Part shown: positions 1-5,440 of the stretch, one piece after another
How the letters are laid out: each line of letters starts with the position of its first letter
How positions within the stretch are numbered: position 1 is the first letter of the stretch
Assembly (NCBI GenBank): GCA_041747155.1
Contig: JBGTFQ010000232.1
Coordinates: forward strand, 1 to 14,818
DNA: 14,818 bases
Source of the DNA: JACDDK01 sp041747155
GTDB lineage: Bacteria; Actinomycetota; Rubrobacteria; Rubrobacterales; Rubrobacteraceae
Reading direction: 5' to 3'
Program-made: the position numbers and the translations under genes
The notes under the pieces: generated by a model
Seen by the model: the letters and a program-made list of their open reading frames with translations, nothing else
Told to the model about the DNA's origin: nothing
Databases searched by the model: none

Positions 1-26
1 AGCAGCATGTAAGGTCTGATCTCCGT

Positions 27-64
27 GGGGCGGTAGAGAGAGTCTGCGGATTCTCTACCGCCCC
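27..64. terminator. Long perfect hairpin downstream of the HTH/coiled-coil gene (possible terminator)
   Basis: Bases 27-39 pair perfectly with 52-64: a 13-bp GC-rich stem (GGGGCGGTAGAGA and its complement) with a 12-nt loop. It lies about 130 bp beyond the stop of the minus-strand gene ending at 195. Neither side has a T-run, so it is not a textbook intrinsic terminator. It could end transcription from either side, stabilise an mRNA 3' end, or be one copy of a dispersed palindrome. No second copy is visible in this window. The 65-194 stretch holds no gene or other structure I can support. Confidence 0.45.
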
Positions 65-194
65 GCCAACTTGTCTTCCCAAGAACTTTCTCAAGCCCCA
101 CTACTTTACTACTACTGATACAGAGCTTGGCTCATCCTGGAATTCCGGCGACAGCCTGAGTAGGGGTGGTTTTGCCTGCGGGATTTTGAGTCTG

Positions 195-812
195 TCAGCC
201 GCCGAAGAGGCGGGACCAGAAACCCCGGTTCTTCAACGCATTTAGCTCCGCCTGAACACGGATGTGGTCTTCGGAGAGTGTGGATTTCTCTTCGGTGAGC
301 TTCATCTGCTCGTTCATCAGGCGTTCGCGGTCGGCTTCGAGTTTGGTTTTCTCCTCTTCGAGGGTGGAGATGGTCTTCTCCTGAAGTTCGCGTTGGAACT
401 CTATGAGGTTGAGGCGTTCTATCTCGGACCACAGGCGATCCATCTCGACGCGGGCGGCGTCGCGCTCAACCCGGACCTCCTCGATCTGGCGATTTCTTTC
501 TTCTAGGCGCGTCTTGTAATCCTGGCCTTGCTGCAACAGTCGCTCGTACCGTTCGAAAGGAACCGCTGGAAGCCGCGAAGCCGTGTAATCGTCGTGCGGT
601 ATCTCACCCTCGAACACTTCGCCCTCTACTTCCTCGGCCTGAAGCTCCCGCGCCAGTCCTTCGACTTCGGATAACAAGAGCGAGTATCCGCCCTCCGCTC
701 CACGCTCGGCCATCAGACGGCCCTCCGCCACAAAACGCCGCACAGCACCCGGCGGCACGCCAAGCACCGCCGCCGCTCCGTTCAACCCAATACGTTCCTC
801 GCCAGATTCCAT
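195..812 (-). CDS. MerR-like HTH and coiled-coil protein, function unknown
   Basis: The 205-residue protein has a MerR/excisionase-like helix-turn-helix at about residues 8-55 (L-N-G-A-A-A-V-L-G-V-P then A-V-R-R-F-V-A-E-G-R-L and a G-G-Y-S wing). A long charged coiled coil follows at about 85-195, rich in E, R, K and L, and the protein ends in the short amphipathic tail R-G-F-W-S-R-L-F-G-G. There is no effector-binding or catalytic domain. A DNA-binding head on a coiled coil recalls RacA-type chromosome-anchoring proteins, but this is analogy of layout, not homology. It lies 60 bp downstream of the Rieske gene on the same strand. The ATG at 812 has no clear Shine-Dalgarno sequence, but a TAGAAT box ends 6 nt before it, which suggests a leaderless mRNA. 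The HTH call is fairly secure; the role is unknown. Confidence 0.8.
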   Translation of the reverse strand: MESGEERIGLNGAAAVLGVPPGAVRRFVAEGRLMAERGAEGGYSLLLSEVEGLARELQAEEVEGEVFEGEIPHDDYTASRLPAVPFERYERLLQQGQDYKTRLEERNRQIEEVRVERDAARVEMDRLWSEIERLNLIEFQRELQEKTISTLEEEKTKLEADRERLMNEQMKLTEEKSTLSEDHIRVQAELNALKNRGFWSRLFGG

Positions 813-818
813 GTCCGC

Positions 819-824
819 ATTCTA
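819..824 (-). promoter_or_regulatory. Candidate -10 box for a leaderless HTH-gene transcript
   Basis: On the minus strand TAGAAT is followed by GCGGAC and then the ATG at 812. A TANNNT box 6-7 nt before a start codon is the usual arrangement of leaderless actinobacterial mRNAs, and no Shine-Dalgarno is present here. No convincing -35 hexamer is seen. The gene could also be read from the Rieske promoter. Confidence 0.35.
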
Positions 825-872
825 TAGCAGGCGTCGGCAATGAGCTATCGGGGTGGTGATCTCCGACGCAGT

Positions 873-1343
873 CTAAGCCTTTACCACGTTGCCATCCTGG
901 ACTTTTACCGGGATCTCCGGCAGCGGTTGTTCCGCCGGACCCGTCACAGCCTCGCCGCCGTTCGCCGGATCGAAGACCGAACCATGACACGGACAAGCGA
1001 GTTGCCCATCTTTGTAAGCCACGACGCACCCCTGATGCGTGCAAACCGCCGAATACGCTACGAAGTCCCCATTCTCCAGATGGACGAGAACCGCGTCCTC
1101 ACCGCCATCTTTGAACTTCATCGCGCTGCCCGGCTTCACATCCGATTCAGCCGCGATCCCGGAGCCGCCAGCTTTTTCAGCGGTTGTCTTTTCGGCGGTC
1201 GTCTTTTCGGCAGTTTCTTCGCCGCCGGAGCCGCCACTCTCGGAACCTCCAGAGCCTCCGCAGGCCGAAATAGAGGCTGCCGCTACACCGACACCTACGG
1301 TACCGGCTAGTCGGACGAACTTCTCGCGTGAGATCTTCTCCAA
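873..1343 (-). CDS. Rieske 2Fe-2S lipoprotein
   Basis: This 156-residue extracytoplasmic electron-transfer protein carries both Rieske cluster motifs: C101-T-H103-Q-G-C106 and C117-P-C-H120-G-S. By family knowledge C101, H103, C117 and H120 hold the cluster, and C106/C119 form the disulfide of the bc1/b6f-type fold. The N-terminus (S-R-E-K-F-V-R-L-A-G, then a small hydrophobic stretch ending S-I-S-A-C28-G-G) looks like a Tat-like signal with a lipobox, so the protein is probably exported and lipid-anchored. Residues 29-62 are a Gly/Ser linker with three T-A-E-K units. The start is TTG at 1341-1343, chosen because AAGGAGG lies 5 nt upstream; the nearby ATG is out of frame. No cytochrome b or c gene is adjacent, so the partner is unknown. 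It is shorter than respiratory QcrA proteins and resembles stand-alone Rieske lipoproteins. Confidence 0.9.
   Translation of the reverse strand: MEKISREKFVRLAGTVGVGVAAASISACGGSGGSESGGSGGEETAEKTTAEKTTAEKAGGSGIAAESDVKPGSAMKFKDGGEDAVLVHLENGDFVAYSAVCTHQGCVVAYKDGQLACPCHGSVFDPANGGEAVTGPAEQPLPEIPVKVQDGNVVKA
1174..1218 (-). repeat. Three tandem 15-bp units coding the T-A-E-K linker
   Basis: Three imperfect 15-bp units (1174-1188, 1189-1203, 1204-1218) lie inside the Rieske gene and encode repeated T-A-E-K-T. They keep the frame and form the hydrophilic stalk between lipid anchor and Rieske domain. Copy number is likely to vary between strains. Confidence 0.7.
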
Positions 1344-1348
1344 AACAT

Positions 1349-1355
1349 CCTCCTT
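1349..1355 (-). promoter_or_regulatory. Strong Shine-Dalgarno fixing the Rieske TTG start
   Basis: AAGGAGG on the minus strand lies 5 nt before TTG 1343-1341. The closer ATG (1348-1346) abuts the site and is in another frame, so this site decides the start. Confidence 0.75.
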
Positions 1356-1376
1356 CTTGGCAGTATTGCTCTAGAG

Positions 1377-1382
1377 TTTATA
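1377..1382 (-). promoter_or_regulatory. Candidate -10 box (TATAAA) upstream of the Rieske gene
   Basis: TATAAA lies 33 nt upstream of the Rieske TTG start, in the 76-bp gap after the aquaporin gene. A poor -35 candidate, CTGAAC, lies 19 nt further upstream. It would let the Rieske gene be read apart from the aquaporin gene. This is weak evidence. Confidence 0.3.
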
Positions 1383-1419
1383 CGTCGCGGTTAGCCTATT
1401 GGTTCAGATCAGGAGCTTT

Positions 1420-2370
1420 TTACTCTTCTGGCTCTTCGGCGTCGGAGATGAATTTATCGTAGAGCAGCGCGGCAAGTACACCACCGACGATTGGGGCGAT
1501 TATGTAAATTGGGGCGAGCGCCAGCCGGTCGAGGGAGACGATCATCGGCCCCAGGGCGCGAGCCGGGTTGACGGAGCCACCAGTTACAGGACCGCCGATA
1601 AACACCGCCGCAGCTAGAGCGAAGCCAACGGCTACGGGAGCTATGGCTGCCGGAACGCGGTCATCGGTCGCTACCGAGACGATCACGAAGACCAGAATGA
1701 ACGTGATGATTGCCTCTATAAAGAATCCCTGGATGAGGCTTGACTCCTGCGGTAAGCCGGGTGCTGCGAGCGACGCTTCGCTCCTAGCGATGTTTCCGAA
1801 CGTGATCCAGGTGCTAAATGCCGCCAGTATCGCGCCCAATACCTGCGCCCCGACATACGCCGGTACGTAGCCCCACGGAAACTTTCCTATGGAAGCGAGT
1901 CCTATGGTAACGGCGGGATTTAGATGCGCCCCAGAGACATGACCGAGCGCCGCAACCAGCGCCACAAGCACCAACCCGAACGCCAGAGCGATGGCGAGCG
2001 AGTCGTAGGCAGCACCGACTATGGGTATATCCTGGCTTGCGGCGATGGCTACGGATGTACCCGTGAAGACGAGAATAAAAGTACCGACCACCTCGGCCAC
2101 CCCGGCACGCAACATGTTAGACCCGACATCGCTCCCGTACAATCCGCCGCCGGAACCCGAAGATTTCGACTCGGAGCTACGACTTCGCGAGCTACGACTG
2201 CTCGACCTCGTAGACCTCTCACGCGAGACACGTTCGCCCGCGGGTCGAGCTTCCCGGTCGTCAGAAGAAGTCGTGTCCCGGCGAACTTCGCGCCCGTGCT
2301 GACTTGCATCGTCTCTTCGCCTGTTGTCGTCCCAATCCGGCACGTTTCTGCGATCTTCTCTATCCGTCAT
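1420..2370 (-). CDS. Aquaporin/MIP-family channel with an Arg/Ser-rich N-terminal tail
   Basis: The 316-residue membrane channel has the two NPA half-helix motifs, H-L-N151-P-A-V and S-V-N268-P-A-R271, and about six membrane segments from residue 88 to 305. Counting from the NPA motifs as in AqpZ, the selectivity-filter positions are F131, V256, G265 and R271. This lacks the His of water-specific AqpZ and is wider, nearer to NIP-like or small-solute channels (inference). Residues 1-85 are an added soluble tail: acidic/Arg-rich first, then a serine-arginine run at about 52-72 (R-S-S-S-R-S-S-R-S-R-S-S). The C-terminus is acidic. The ATG at 2370 is supported by AAGGAG with GGAG 6 nt upstream; an internal ATG (residue 86) that would remove the tail has no good ribosome site. 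It diverges from the DoxX gene. Substrate unknown. Confidence 0.93.
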   Translation of the reverse strand: MTDREDRRNVPDWDDNRRRDDASQHGREVRRDTTSSDDREARPAGERVSRERSTRSSSRSSRSRSSESKSSGSGGGLYGSDVGSNMLRAGVAEVVGTFILVFTGTSVAIAASQDIPIVGAAYDSLAIALAFGLVLVALVAALGHVSGAHLNPAVTIGLASIGKFPWGYVPAYVGAQVLGAILAAFSTWITFGNIARSEASLAAPGLPQESSLIQGFFIEAIITFILVFVIVSVATDDRVPAAIAPVAVGFALAAAVFIGGPVTGGSVNPARALGPMIVSLDRLALAPIYIIAPIVGGVLAALLYDKFISDAEEPEE

Positions 2371-2525
2371 GTTCTTCTCCTTCTTCTTTGAATGGAATAA
2401 TCTTCAATATACAAGAAGGTTCTTATACCCATATCTAGCATTATCACACTCCAATACATCTACCCATACGGGTCACTCGTAGGTAAGATAAGCGCAACGT
2501 ACTGACGACTTGGGAGGATGCAACC
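2371..2525. promoter_or_regulatory. AT-rich divergent promoter region between the aquaporin and DoxX genes
   Basis: This 155-bp gap is visibly more AT-rich than its surroundings and must serve both divergent genes. The 8-mer TACCCATA occurs twice in direct orientation (2426-2433 and 2461-2468), and the second copy runs into a short ACCC...GGGT inverted repeat (2462-2473). These are possible operator half-sites. Several TATA-like hexamers are present but none pairs convincingly with a -35. The DoxX gene has a clear GGGAGG ribosome site at 2512-2517. Confidence 0.45.
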
Positions 2526-3020
2526 ATGAACGCGATGGCTTGGGTACGTATCATCACCGGAGCCGTCTGGCTCAACGGTGGTATAGAGAAGATCCTCAAC
2601 GCCGACTTCCCAACGCAATTCGCCGACAGTCTTGCCGCCGGAGGCTTCGTCGCCCAAGCTCCCCCCTTCTTCGGGGACTTTATGAAGGACAACATCGTCC
2701 CGAACGCTGAGATCTTCGCTCAGGTAGTACGGGTGAGCGAATTCGCGATAGGACTCGCCCTGATCCTCGGCCTGCTAACAAACCTCGCCGCCCTCGGCAG
2801 CATCGCCCTGAGCGTTATGGTGCTGCTCTCTCAGGGCGGCGTGAGCCTCGGAACCGGCCTCGGTGCACCGGAATTCTTGACCATCAACGTGCTCGTAGCG
2901 GGGCTCTCGGCCCTGATCCTCTTTAGCCCCACCGCAAAGGCTTTCTCTCTGGACTCCGTCCTCGCCCGTCGCAGCCCCGGCCTCTCGCCCGTCCTGACCA
3001 ACCGCCGCAGCCGCTCTTGA
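2526..3020 (+). CDS. DoxX-family integral membrane protein
   Basis: The 164-residue protein has four predicted membrane segments at about 5-23, 68-88, 90-104 and 117-136. The typical DoxX pattern is present: an N-terminal W-V-R-I-I-T-G segment and, in the second helix, S-E-F-A-I-G-L-A-L-I-L-G-L-L-T-N-L-A-A-L-G. DoxX/DoxD-type proteins are small-subunit-like membrane proteins linked to thiosulfate:quinone oxidoreductase or to detoxification complexes, but most have no proven activity and nothing here defines one. The C-terminus is basic (R-R-S-P...N-R-R-S-R-S), likely cytoplasmic. The ATG has GGGAGG 8 nt upstream. It is a single gene, diverging from the aquaporin gene and converging on the sulfotransferase-like gene 7 bp away. 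Confidence 0.85.
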   Translation: MNAMAWVRIITGAVWLNGGIEKILNADFPTQFADSLAAGGFVAQAPPFFGDFMKDNIVPNAEIFAQVVRVSEFAIGLALILGLLTNLAALGSIALSVMVLLSQGGVSLGTGLGAPEFLTINVLVAGLSALILFSPTAKAFSLDSVLARRSPGLSPVLTNRRSRS

Positions 3021-3027
3021 AATGGCC

Positions 3028-3759
3028 TCAGCTTTCGGCGGGGATAGCGTACTCGCGCAGACGCTCGTAGAGCGGTTCGCACTCCTCTAGTAGCGGTCTT
3101 AGCCCCTCCGGGAACGACTCGGTCTTTGGCCGGTACTCGCTGAAGCCCGTCGAGGCGTGGACGTTCTCGTACCAGTGTTCGGCCCAGATGCCGTCTTCGG
3201 GCTTGGGTCCGGCAGGCCAGTGTAGCATCGCTTCCTCGAACGGTATCTGCAGTAGCTCACAAGTCTGTCCGAGAACGCCGGGTGGGTCTAGCAGCAGGTC
3301 TTTGGCGTCCAGCACGATGGGGCGCTCGCGACGTTCTAGTATTCCGTCCAGTATCTCTATTTGCTGGGCTAGGCCCGTGTCGCGGAGGGTTGGGTTTGGG
3401 AGTTGTTCGTTTAGGGATGGAAGCATCTCTTTGGGGTTCCGGATCAGCAACACATTCGTCACCTCACCCAAGAATCCCCGATCCAAAGCCACCAGATGAT
3501 GCGCCATGTTTTTGAAGAAGTGGACTGGCCTCTCGCACGGCCCCAGCAGAACTTCCCGCACGACACGCTCGCCGTCGCGGTCCATCTCTGAAAGCACCGC
3601 TTCTTCCCCTGGATGCCCCGGTCCCACGCTCGCCAGATAATGTCCGTAGAGCGGTTCATCGAACACCAGGGTATCGGAACGCTGGCGGAAGGCGTACATC
3701 AGGGCTGTGGAGACGTTGCGCGGCCCGGACCACATGGAGAGCTTCAGGCAATCTTCCAC
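3028..3759 (-). CDS. Small sulfotransferase-like P-loop protein, paired with the class IV aminotransferase
   Basis: The 243-residue protein has the marks of a PAPS-dependent sulfotransferase fold: a phosphosulfate loop at residues 11-20 (S-G-P-R-N-V-S-T-A-L), an F-F-K83-N-M-A-H-H segment, and a 3'-phosphate-binding strand L-I-R107-N-P-K-E-M-L-P-S115. The C-terminal part (W-P-A-G-P-K-P-E-D-G-I-W-A, then V-H-A-S-T-G-F) resembles, from memory, the N-terminal half of plant branched-chain-aminotransferase-like proteins, in which this domain is fused to a class IV aminotransferase. It is the last gene of the lysA unit, starting two bases after the aminotransferase stop (TAG-CC-GTG) with AGGA 7 nt before the GTG. 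Sulfo-acceptor unknown; a non-sulfotransferase role of the P-loop fold remains possible. Confidence 0.75.
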   Translation of the reverse strand: MEDCLKLSMWSGPRNVSTALMYAFRQRSDTLVFDEPLYGHYLASVGPGHPGEEAVLSEMDRDGERVVREVLLGPCERPVHFFKNMAHHLVALDRGFLGEVTNVLLIRNPKEMLPSLNEQLPNPTLRDTGLAQQIEILDGILERRERPIVLDAKDLLLDPPGVLGQTCELLQIPFEEAMLHWPAGPKPEDGIWAEHWYENVHASTGFSEYRPKTESFPEGLRPLLEECEPLYERLREYAIPAES

Positions 3760-3761
3760 GG

Positions 3762-4676
3762 CTACGTCCTGGTCGCTTCTTCGACGGCTTCGGCGTAAAG
3801 GTCGCTCAGACGCTCCGTCATGCGCCCGAGAACTCCCGCCCCGATAGTTCGTCCATCCACTTCGATGACCGGCGTAAGACTCCCGAAAGTTCCGGTAACG
3901 AACGCTTCTTCAGCCCCGTATACGTCTGTCAGGGAGAAGGATCTCTCGTGGACGGGGATGCCGTGCGCCCGACACAACTCGATGACGAGGCGGCGCGTGA
4001 TGCCACCAAGCGAATAATGCCCGGTTGAGGTCCATACTTCGCCACGCCGCACGATAAAGAAGTTCGTCGCGTTGCAGGTCGCCACCGCGCCCGTCGGGTC
4101 CAGCATCAAAGCTTCATCGGCACCGGCCTTCAAAGCTTGTATGAGCGCGACGACTTCGTGCAGCTTACTGTGGCAGTTCAGGCGCTGATCCAGGGTGTCC
4201 GGCGGCGGTCGCCGCACCGTCGAAGTAAAGAGCCGAATACCCTCCCGCTTCACCTCCGGGTCGGCCATCTTATGCTCCGCGATTATAACGACGTTCGGCC
4301 CAGAGACCGCCAGACGCGGGTCTTGAGACGGGGTCTTCTTATCCCCCCGAGTGACCATCAAACGCACATGGACGCCGGTGTGCATCTCGTTCTCACGGAC
4401 GGTCGCGTAGAGTGCTTCCGTCAATTCCTCGCGGGTCATGCCAATATCTAGGTCTATGGCTTTCGCGCCTTCGAAGAGCCGTTCGAGATGGGAGTCAAGA
4501 AAGGCGAACGAGCCTTCGTGCAACCGGATGCCCTCCCACACACCATCCCCCACGAGAAAGCCAGAGTCAAAGACGGAGATTTTGGCTTCGTCCCTCGGGA
4601 AGAACCCTCCGTTTATGTAGATCACGACGCTCGCGTTGCGCTCGTCGGCCAGTGATGCGTGCGTGCCTCTAGCCAT
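3762..4676 (-). CDS. PLP-dependent class IV aminotransferase (branched-chain/D-amino acid type)
   Basis: The 304-residue fold-type IV PLP enzyme shows the family start Y-I-N-G-G-F-F-P-R, then V-F-D-S-G-F-L-V-G-D-G-V-W-E-G, an H-L-E-R66-L phosphate-binding arginine, the Schiff-base lysine in C-H-S-K171-L-H-E, and a phosphate-binding T-G-T-F-G-S-L-T-P near residues 261-269. Unusually, the motif that normally reads V-x-E-x-x-x-x-N reads V-A-T200-C-N-A-T-N, so the glutamate that contacts the PLP ring nitrogen is Thr. The ATG directly follows the upstream TGA, indicating translational coupling. The start gives a 17-residue extension before the conserved region, so an internal GTG start is possible. 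Amino donor and acceptor are unknown; ilvE, D-amino-acid aminotransferase and aminodeoxychorismate-lyase relatives cannot be told apart here. Confidence 0.85.
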   Translation of the reverse strand: MARGTHASLADERNASVVIYINGGFFPRDEAKISVFDSGFLVGDGVWEGIRLHEGSFAFLDSHLERLFEGAKAIDLDIGMTREELTEALYATVRENEMHTGVHVRLMVTRGDKKTPSQDPRLAVSGPNVVIIAEHKMADPEVKREGIRLFTSTVRRPPPDTLDQRLNCHSKLHEVVALIQALKAGADEALMLDPTGAVATCNATNFFIVRRGEVWTSTGHYSLGGITRRLVIELCRAHGIPVHERSFSLTDVYGAEEAFVTGTFGSLTPVIEVDGRTIGAGVLGRMTERLSDLYAEAVEEATRT

Positions 4677-5438
4677 TCAATTTCCCTTCTCTACCAGATG
4701 TCGCATCCAGATATTCGGTTCTTCGTAAGTGCCAAGGTCCCGATCCAGATCCATCTCCACGGGTTGTAGAGCGCCTGGTATGACGTAGGTGTCGCTCTCC
4801 GGGAAGCTCATGCCGGTCCAGCTTTCCCACTCGGAGACGCTTCCGGTGACGGTCATGGACTTCGGTGCAACTTTCAGGAACTCTGCACCTAGTCTCTCGT
4901 GAACGCGGAGCCACGGGTCGAAGGGGAGGCCGTCTTCTCGCCGCCATTCTGCATAGCGGCTCATGGGAGTTAGAGGATAGCGATGTTTCAGGGTGGGTCT
5001 TACAGGGGCAATCAGGGTTCGCAGTCCCCGGCCCGCCGCCGCCCGCTTCATCTCGCGCAGCACAACACCGCTGAGACCTCGTCCCTGGCCCTCGGGCGAG
5101 ACCAACGCCAGCAGAGCGGAGGCTACGTTCGGCTCACACTCGCTTTCGAGTCCTTCGATGGCTCGTTTCAACGTCGTACCCACACCGCCTGGCAATCCCT
5201 GCAAGCTCCCATCCCAGTACAACGGAACGGAGTTCCCGGCTGCTATGGCGCGGCCTTCACCATCTACGAAAACGATCTGGAAATCTGCGAAGTCCGTGAA
5301 CAGCCGGTCCCAGAAGCGATTGGCCCCCGCGTCGTGGTGCATGAACTCCGGCAACAGACCTGCGCTCATAAACCGGACTTCGCTTTCGAGATCCGGCCTT
5401 TGAGCCAGCGTGAATGCCGAAGGCCCGTCAGAGGACAT
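4677..5438 (-). CDS. GNAT-like N-acetyltransferase of unknown substrate
   Basis: The 253-residue protein carries a plausible acetyl-CoA-binding motif, S-P-E-G-Q-G-R-G-L-S-G at about residues 114-124, followed by an amphipathic helix (V-V-L-R-E-M-K-R-A-A), as in GNAT enzymes. The C-terminal half has a distinctive block: Y-P-L-T-P-x-x-R-Y-A-x-W-R-R-E-D-G-L-P-F-D-P-W, then V-H-E-R-L-G-A, W-x-x-W-T-G-M-x-F-P, and P-N-I-W-M-R-H-L near the end. I recall similar proteins in other actinobacteria without an assigned substrate. It is the second gene of the lysA unit, with its ATG two bases after the lysA TAG and only a weak ribosome site, so translation is probably coupled to lysA. A link to an amino acid from that pathway is inference. 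Confidence 0.7.
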   Translation of the reverse strand: MSSDGPSAFTLAQRPDLESEVRFMSAGLLPEFMHHDAGANRFWDRLFTDFADFQIVFVDGEGRAIAAGNSVPLYWDGSLQGLPGGVGTTLKRAIEGLESECEPNVASALLALVSPEGQGRGLSGVVLREMKRAAAGRGLRTLIAPVRPTLKHRYPLTPMSRYAEWRREDGLPFDPWLRVHERLGAEFLKVAPKSMTVTGSVSEWESWTGMSFPESDTYVIPGALQPVEMDLDRDLGTYEEPNIWMRHLVEKGN

Positions 5439-5440
5439 CG

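Noticed and set aside
264..506. Plus-strand hydrophobic frame resembling a small membrane protein
   Set aside because: It is the antisense of the coiled-coil coding region, where Glu/Lys codons read as Phe/Leu on the other strand; the minus-strand protein is better supported.
1174..1218. CRISPR-like repeats
   Set aside because: The units are contiguous, in frame and code for a protein linker; there are no spacers. The same applies to 14447-14482.
840..1310. Plus-strand frame opposite the Rieske gene
   Set aside because: The minus strand encodes a clear Rieske protein; the plus-strand product is Arg/Phe-rich with no family resemblance.
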